This document shows positions 27,190 through 32,075 of a stretch of 32,075 nucleotides of DNA, one piece after another. The first letter of the stretch is position 1; each line of letters opens with the position of its first letter. The notes beneath the pieces were generated by a model, which searched no databases, was not told the DNA's origin, and saw only the letters and a list, made by a program, of their open reading frames with translations. Source of the DNA: Pelagophyceae sp. CCMP2097 (taxonomy: Eukaryota > Sar > Pelagophyceae); assembly GCA_026770575.1 (NCBI GenBank), contig MU657492.1, positions 25,138-57,212 on the forward strand. The letters run 5' to 3'. Position numbers and translations under genes: made by a program.

Positions 27190-27972
27190 ATGGTTTTAAA
27201 ACGAGAATGGGGATGGCGGTTCAATGATAAAAACCAAAAACACGCAGGCAGTTGACGAGATTATAATTCATTCACTAACGAAAAAAATGGACATCTATGG
27301 ACATCAATGAATCCAGAAAAATACTTAAACATTATAATTAAAAACAACGGATGTTATGAAGTGAAACACAGTTCTCCGCACAAGGTCTATTTTGATATTG
27401 ACAAAGAAGGTTTAACTGATTCGAAATTTTTAGAAAATTTTAAAAAATATTAAGAAAAAGTTCGTTAATGCCCACATGGCGGTAAGCGGATCGGTTACAT
27501 CTGATAAAACTAGTTTCCATATTTTTCTTTCCAATTATTTGATACACATTCAAAAAGAACATATGAGAATTAAATTCATCGTAAAATCCATGAATATAGA
27601 GGAGAGTTCCTTCGATTGGGAGGTTTATAATATAAATCGAAATGTGAAGTCCATCAATCAGAGTAGACTTGATGGTAGGGTGCTGGAGATATTTGAAGAG
27701 TCTTATATTAAAAACATCTAATAACGTGTTTTTTAGATCCATATCCGTTAAAATTGCCATCAAGTGATGAAGATGTGCAGCCTGATATTGACAAAGAAAA
27801 ATCCCTTCAAACCTTAAGATTTGACTCTATTACCCAAACTTAAACAAAGGTGCCCGAATGCATTAGATTATGATAATATCAAGCCAGCAGACGTTCTTTG
27901 CTTAATGCCGCCAAATCCTCACGAGTATCCTCACGATAACACTCATTTAATGGCGCGATTCTGTTACAATCA
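27190..27972 (+). pseudogene. AEP primase N-terminal part, E2 copy
   Basis: This copy is better preserved than in E1. Frame one starts MVLKREWGWRFNDKNQKHAG at 27190, has the shared TGA at 27253-27255, then TSMNPEKYLN and the catalytic HKVYFDIDKEG (aspartates at 27394-27396 and 27400-27402). After a frameshift near 27460 a clean frame (27476-27721) gives motif II, SGSVTSDKTSFHIFLSN, and motif III, FDWEVYNINRNVKSINQSRL. A third segment (27821-27975) reads LNPHEYPHDNTHLMARFCYN-like sequence and is cut off at the right arm. The DxD, the S/T-x-H strand and the V-Y-x-x-N-x-N motif together support a primase-polymerase fold. Confidence 0.7.
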
Positions 27973-27977
27973 TGATA

Positions 27978-29249
27978 TAACTTTTGAAAATTACGATAAC
28001 CACTGGTTAATTTCAGCTCCCAAATATAACTGTCAAATATCACGATACGACTCAAAGAGCGTTTGCTTTTTTTCATCAATTTTAATTCTTTTTTGAAAGA
28101 ATTTTTAAGTTTTTTACATTCATATGTAAAAACTATTGTCTGTGCTTTCGTTAAATTATTTTAGGATAAACCTGAGTCTTCATTTACGATTGTTCCAGAT
28201 TTCGCAAACAATATGTTTTGTTCGATCTTACTTATTTTTTCTTCAGGCAAATACTCCGCAAACAATTGCTTATCACTTCGCTTTACCATTATATATTTTA
28301 AATTTAAATTATACCACATAACACATAACACATTGAAATGGGAAAGGACGCGCAAGGGAATTTTGTTTTTACAATTATTTGCAAATTTTTTTTTTGAGAG
28401 CCCGAGTGATTTTCAATGTTGTATGTGGTATGTGGTATGTTTTTAAAATCGCATAAAAATCGCCTAATATCATGGAAATTGCCTAAAAATCGCCTCAAAT
28501 CATGGAAATTGATTAATATTCTTCCTTTCTCTTCTAATAAAAAAATGAATATAATTTTATTTATACCACATACCACATTGAAATTGAAATTGAAAAGGAC
28601 GCGCGGGGGCAATTTTCAGAATAAATATTCCACAACACAAAGAAACTCCAATAAACTAAAAAAAGTGGCGAATCGCATATAATGACTTTTTCCTTATAGA
28701 GTATATCCATTATTTGCGATTCGCCACTTTTTGAAAATCATGATTACCCCGGGTTACTATCAGCCTCTAAATATAACTGTCAACTATCCCGATATTTTTT
28801 AAAATGACGATAAGATGGCAATACCCCCCCCCCCCTTGCCTGTTTGTGATTTGGGGACATTTTCGCGCGTGTTCGTTATGTGTTCGGTATGTGTTCGTTA
28901 TGCGTTCGTTATGTGTCGCCCGCGTGTCGTGTTCAGGGCTCCTCAGTGGGTTAGTGGTCGCCCGCATGTCGTGTTTAGGGTTTCCGATTGGGTTCTGTGG
29001 TCGCCCGCATGTCGTGTTTAGGGTATCCGATTGGGTTCTGTGGTCGCCGCATGTCGTGTTCAGGGCTACTCAGTGTGTTAGTGGTCGCCCGCATGTCGTG
29101 TTCAGGGTATCCAATTGGGTTCAGTAGTCGCCCGCATGTCGTGTTTAGGGCTATGTCGTGTTTGGGGCCTTGTCGCGTTTGGGGTATTGTCGGGTTTGGT
29201 GCAACCCCAATGAACCCCAAGGAACAAAACATGATAATATTGAGTTACC
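27978..29249. repeat. E2 right arm
   Basis: This is the reverse complement of 25620-26745. It begins inside a hairpin unit (TTTTGAAAATTACGATAACC) but lacks that hairpin itself, so the join to the primase falls at the hairpin base. It then has the small conserved gene on the minus strand, the TGTGGTATGTGGTAT block (28428), a hairpin (28665-28727), a C run, and the terminal repeat zone. That zone has more copies of the CGCCCGCATGTCGTGTT unit here than at the left end. Confidence 0.85.
28161..28289 (-). CDS. Small conserved gene, right arm of E2 (42 aa)
   Basis: On the minus strand ATG at 28289 opens MVKRSDKQLFAEYLPEEKIS, then KIEQNILFAKSGTIVNEDSG, and stops at 28161. It is shorter than the 57-aa E1 homologue because of a stop after GLS. 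It reads from the arm towards the centre of the element. Function unknown. Confidence 0.45.
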   Translation of the reverse strand: MVKRSDKQLFAEYLPEEKISKIEQNILFAKSGTIVNEDSGLS

Positions 29250-30681
29250 TACGACCGGCGCCGCACACGCCGAAAAAAGACGACTTTTCGGGGGAATAGA
29301 ACGAGAGGCCCAGGTTGCGCTGCCTCGGAGAATAGACGCAACTCGGCGCGCTCCGGCCGTTGGCGGCGGCGGGGTCCACCGCTCGGCCTGCGAGCGGGTC
29401 GTGTCTGCGCACACAAACGACTGAGAACAACGATGGCGGCGACGCACGGTTCGCGGCGGCGGCGGCGTCGACCGCCGAGCCTGCGTACGGGCAAGTTTGC
29501 GCAAACGGGACGGTGTCTCGTCGACGCACGTTCCTTGGCGGCGGCGGCGGCGGCGTCCTGGCGCTGCTTCACAATCGCAGCCGCCTTCATCATCTCCAAG
29601 CGGGACTGCTCCTCGCCTCCGCTATCATCTCCGAAATGGCCGCGGTACTTGGCCCACTTGTCGTCGCCGCCGTCCACGGCGGCACCGTCGGCCTCGACGA
29701 CCCCGGGCCACAAGCCTAGTCGTGCAAGCCGCCCTGCCACGCTTCGCCCTGGCCATGCGCTTCCGTGCAGGCTGGACGCTCTTCTATACCGCATGTGTGC
29801 CGGAGGAGGCGCCGGGAGGCTCTGCGCGACAATTCCGGGTCTTTTGCGTCAGGCGAGGTGCCGACATTCAAATGCGCCCCCTCCCCCCAATGCGCGCGTC
29901 GCCCCCCTGGCCGTGCTCCATGCCCTCGGCGCATGCCACGCCGCTCTCGACGTCGCGGCCTGCGGGAGGGGCGCGTTTGCGCGCAAACGGGATGGCGCCT
30001 CGGCGACGCACGTTTCGTGGCGACTGCGGCAGCGGCGGCGGCCGCGCGGCCTGCGGGCGTCGCGGCGCAAACGGTAGGGCGCCCCGACGCCGCGCGGTTC
30101 GCGGCGGCGCCGACGACCATGCAGCGCCTCAAAGCCGCAACCGCGTCCGGCTTCTTCCAGCAGTAGACCGGCTCCCGAGCAAAGCCCCCTTCATCTTCCT
30201 CGACAGGTTCGAGGTAGTCGTGCCCCTCGCCGTCGTCGCCGGGCGCGGCGGCGTCGGCTGGCGCGGCGTCGGTGCCGACCGCGGCGGCGTCGGCGCCGAC
30301 CGTGGCGGCGTCAGTGCCGACCGCGGCGGCGTCAAAGACCGCGCCGGCGGCGTCGGCCGCGGCCGCGGCGTCGGCGTCGGTTTCGCCGTGGTAGGTCGCG
30401 GCGTCACCGCCTGCAGGCAGCACGCGCGTGCGCGCGCACTGCTAGCACAAAGGAAGGCGCCTCGGCGACGCACCCCCCGCGGCGTCGCCGTCGACGGCCT
30501 CGTGCTTCTTTTCAGCCGCGAGCGCGTAGCCGCCCATCTCCTCGCAGCGGCGCCGCGCCGTCTCGTCGTCGTGGGTGGAGCCGCCGCCCGCTTCACCCTT
30601 CGTCTCATCGTACAAGACGTCGTCCGGTTCCAGCACCAACTCATTGGACTCAGCCGCAGGGCCAACGGCGACTGCGGTCAT
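29250..30681 (-). CDS. Host gene with tiny introner-like introns (unknown function)
   Basis: Minus-strand coding is the best reading here. Exon 1 (30681-30474) starts MTAVAVGPAAESNELVLEPD. It joins in frame across a 63-bp intron to exon 2 (30410-30096), which has repeated DAAAVGTDAATVGAD and then a globular-looking YLEPVEEDEGGFAREPVYCW. Later exons include DDKWAKYRGHFGDDSGGEEQ with the helical EEQSRLEMMKAAAIVKQRQD (about 29560-29670), and QRNLGLSFYSPEKSSFFGVC (about 29270-29330). A stop near 29868 means one exon boundary between 29700 and 29959 is not resolved. E2 sits at the 3' end of the last exon (29249/29250), so the gene is broken or E2 is removed as an intron. No family is recognised. 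Confidence 0.45.
29388..29447 (-). other. Introner-like intron a (60 bp)
   Basis: Minus strand: GTGCGTCGCCGCC at the 5' end (29447) and GCTCGCAG at the 3' end (29388). It splits a codon after the first base (phase 1), with exon context GAAC-C before and GC after. It joins exons in frame (AAAAAN-R-AVDPAAANG). Confidence 0.6.
29481..29529 (-). other. Introner-like intron b (49 bp)
   Basis: Minus strand: begins GTGCGTCGACGAGACACC, contains CCGTTTGCGCAAAC and ends GTACGCAG. Phase 1, exon context GGAAC before and GC after, same as intron a. Confidence 0.65.
29960..30011 (-). other. Introner-like intron c (52 bp)
   Basis: Minus strand: begins GTGCGTCGCCGAGGCGCC, contains CCGTTTGCGCGCAAACG and ends CCCGCAG. 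Phase 1, exon context CGAAAC before and GC after. Its first 18 bases are identical to intron e. Confidence 0.65.
30051..30095 (-). other. Diverged introner-like intron d (45 bp, GC donor)
   Basis: Minus strand: begins GCGCGGCGTCGGGGCGCC, contains CCGTTTGCGCCGCG and ends CCCGCAG, aligned to introns b and c. The expected GT donor is GC. GC-AG introns exist, but this may instead be a dead copy read through, because the frame stays open across it. Confidence 0.4.
30255..30345. repeat. Degenerate GC-rich repeat (GTCGGCGCCGACCGCGGCGGC type)
   Basis: Units of 24 bp such as GCGTCGGTGCCGACCGCGGC follow each other four to five times. On the minus strand they encode DAAAVGT/DAATVGA repeats of exon 2, so the repeat is within coding sequence. 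Confidence 0.7.
30411..30473 (-). other. Introner-like intron e (63 bp)
   Basis: Minus strand: begins GTGCGTCGCCGAGGCGCC at 30473 and ends GCCTGCAG at 30411. Removal joins DAAGG to GDAATYHGET in frame, phase 1, again with GC as the first exon bases. Confidence 0.6.
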
Positions 30682-31240
30682 GCCGCGCGACGGCGCCGCG
30701 CCGCACCCTCCGTGCGCGACCTTCTATCACTGCGCAAAAGATTTGGTTCTTCTCGTGTAGGGATCCCTTATTTCGTTCATGAGGTGACCTTTTTTGCAAG
30801 ACCTGACCAAGCCGGCTGCCTGTCCGCAGCGGCCGTAGGCACCGCCGTCGGAACGGCCGTCGGTGGAACCGTCGGTGAAGTCGTCGATACCGGCTTCACG
30901 GCCGGAGCAGCCATCGGCACCCCGGTCGGACCGGCCTTCGGCATCGTTGTCGAGACGGCCGTCGGCACCACGGTCGGCCCGGCCCGCCCGTCGGAATCGT
31001 AGTCGGAACGGCCGTCGGCGCGTTGGTCGGCACGTTCGTCGCCATCGCCGTGGGCAGCCCGGTCGGAAGCGCCGTCAGCCAGCCGTCAACACCGCCGTCG
31101 GCACGGAAGTCGGCAGCACGGTCGGAAGTTCAGTCGGCACCGCGGTCGGCACTGCGGTCGGCACTTAAGGACGAACTCGGTGTCTCGGGGCCAGTGACAT
31201 GGAACAAGGAGGAAACTCTCGGGGCCGAGCCTCGACAGCA
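30682..31240. repeat. GCCGTCGGNACG minisatellite, coding strand uncertain
   Basis: From about 30836 to 31170 a 12-bp unit close to GCCGTCGGCACG repeats with variation. Plus-strand frames give AVGTAVGT (glycine-zipper-like) and minus-strand frames give TAVPTAVPT (mucin-like). Both are interrupted by frame changes. The part from 30682 to 30835 has no supported gene. I do not assign a protein. Confidence 0.6.
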
Positions 31241-31489
31241 GCCCCTCTAGGTGGCCCCTCGAGACGCTCGAAACGGCGCCTTTATATGGCCCCTTGACAA
31301 GGACCCTTGAGAAGGCCTTGCTCGCCGGCTTCGAGAAGGGCCCCTCGGAACGGTCCCTCTGCCAGATGACCTTTGGAGACTGTTGGCGGAACGACGTTTT
31401 TCAGCCCGGCGGCGTCTTCCACGAAGGCGGTCCTCGGGCGCCGCCGGACTCGCCCGGCCGCTTGGCGGCATCAGCCTCGCGAGGCTCCG

Positions 31490-32074
31490 ATGATGGCGTC
31501 GACGATGAAGCAGCGGGCCGGCGAAGCGTTTGCGTTTGCAAACGCCCCTAAGGCAGTGCCCGCGACGGCGGCCCGCAAGAAGTCCGCCGCCCCGCCGCCG
31601 GCGCCCGAGGACGCCATCCTAAAACTCATGCAATCCGCCGCGTGGAATACAAAGGACAACGACAAACCAAGACGGCCACCGACCGAGGCGGCGCCGACGC
31701 AGACGGCGCGGACAGGGGCACGAGCGGCCACCCTTACGGCGGTCGAGATGCCGCCTTTGCCCGGACCAATGCCTCGCCCTGGCCCTTGCCGGACTCGCCC
31801 TCGTCAGGTCGGACCGCGCGACGCGGCGCGATTTCCGGATCCGGGGATCTATGTACTCGCAGTACCGCATGCATTTTGTCGGCAAGTGTTTTCTGCAGCC
31901 GATAGGGGTCGCCGGGCTTCGGAGCTGGTGGATAGGAAAGATTCGGTTCGGTCGTGGGCGAGGGTAGGTCGGTCGTGGGAGAGGGTAGTCAGTTCGGGGG
32001 GATCCCGTGGAGGGCGATCGTCGACGGGCGATGGGAGGTGCTTAGAATCTCCGTCCGGGACGGGCTGGTTGTAA
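31490..32074 (+). CDS. Possible GC-rich gene, open to the window end
   Basis: From ATG at 31490 the frame reads MMASTMKQRAGEAFAFANAP, then ARKKSAAPPPAPEDAILKLM and QSAAWNTKDNDKPRRPPTEA, and stays open to the last base. The first 60 residues look like a real, partly helical segment. After about 31700 the composition is Pro/Arg-rich and could be read-through of GC-rich DNA. No family is recognised. Upstream sequence 31240-31490 is open in other frames and is not called. Confidence 0.3.
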   Translation: MMASTMKQRAGEAFAFANAPKAVPATAARKKSAAPPPAPEDAILKLMQSAAWNTKDNDKPRRPPTEAAPTQTARTGARAATLTAVEMPPLPGPMPRPGPCRTRPRQVGPRDAARFPDPGIYVLAVPHAFCRQVFSAADRGRRASELVDRKDSVRSWARVGRSWERVVSSGGSRGGRSSTGDGRCLESPSGTGWL

Positions 32075-32075
32075 T

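Larger units (their letters stand above)
25620..29249. mobile_element. E2: 3.6-kb short relative of E1
   Basis: The ends are the same as in E1 (GGTAACTCAATATTATCATG and its complement). Flanks read TTCGTA before and TACGACC after, consistent with a TA duplication or an inverted flank. The inverted arms are long: 25620-26745 and 27978-29249. They contain the terminal repeat zone, one hairpin unit each (25989-26051 and 28665-28727), a block bounded by GGACGCGC and ATGTGGTATGTGGTAT words, and a copy of the small conserved gene. The unique middle has an AT-hook gene and the primase N-terminus. Capsid, fibre and helicase genes are absent, so it cannot be autonomous. Confidence 0.85.

Noticed and set aside
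28960..29160. TTTAGGG/CCCTAAA words as telomere repeats
   Set aside because: They occur only as part of a longer unit (GTGTTTAGGGTATCC) and never in pure tandem.
29497..31002. A 501-codon plus-strand frame
   Set aside because: It is Arg/Ala-rich throughout, runs antisense to the better minus-strand exons with consistent splice sites, and has no domain-like segment. Long open frames are expected by chance in DNA this GC-rich.
1..32075. Bacterial operon or phage interpretation, with ribosome binding sites
   Set aside because: No Shine-Dalgarno pattern precedes the frames, introns are present, and the SUMO protease is eukaryotic.

Overview
The window looks like a nuclear scaffold piece from a GC-rich eukaryotic alga. 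A pelagophyte/stramenopile of the Aureococcus type is my best guess, from base composition and gene style only. Host-type DNA is very GC-rich, with alanine/arginine-rich reading frames and tiny introns that start GTGCGT. It alternates with strongly AT-rich blocks full of decayed virus-like genes. A 510-base N run (18435-18944) marks an assembly gap. Almost nothing here is an intact large gene; the window is a stack of mobile elements inserted into one another.

Layout. (1) 492-3198 holds a decayed host transposon-like unit: a DDE_1 (pogo/Tc1-mariner-like) transposase, a repeat-rich tail, and the first half of a Ulp1/SENP-type SUMO protease. (2) 3199-22047, here called E1, is an 18.8-kb element that splits the protease. 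It has long inverted terminal arms made of a GC-rich tandem-repeat zone plus AT-rich units with 63-bp hairpins. Inside, mostly on the plus strand, are a small AT-hook protein, an archaeo-eukaryotic (AEP) primase and UL9-like helicase, several unknown genes, a capsid-like protein, a second structural-looking protein, a fibre with repeated YYxKTEI-type motifs, and a probable fibre tip. This reads as an endogenous polinton-like or other small DNA virus. (3) E1 was itself hit by at least five later insertions: 11265-11687, 11976-12912, 18323-19611, 20027-20748 and 21402-21804. A GC-rich gene block at 16120-17545 is probably a sixth. (4) 22052-23016 is the second half of the protease, itself split by a 572-bp inverted-repeat element. 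(5) 23240-25300 is a third AT-rich fragment with a paralogous AT-hook gene and the start of a primase. (6) 25620-29249, here called E2, is a 3.6-kb short relative of E1 with the same ends, keeping only the AT-hook gene and primase N-terminus between arms of about 1.1-1.3 kb. (7) 29250-32075 is GC-rich host DNA with a minus-strand gene holding several near-identical tiny introns (introner-like) and low-complexity repeats.

How the parts fit. Replication genes (AT-hook, primase, helicase) lie near the left arm of E1 and virion genes near the right. E2 keeps only the arms and the start of the replication module, the usual shape of a non-autonomous or defective derivative. The E1 and E2 copies share some lesions and differ in others, so both come from a common older element rather than one from the other. 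The most notable signals are the hairpin arms with inverted loops, splice-donor-like element ends, and the depth of nesting. All functional calls rest on motifs read by eye; no searches were run.
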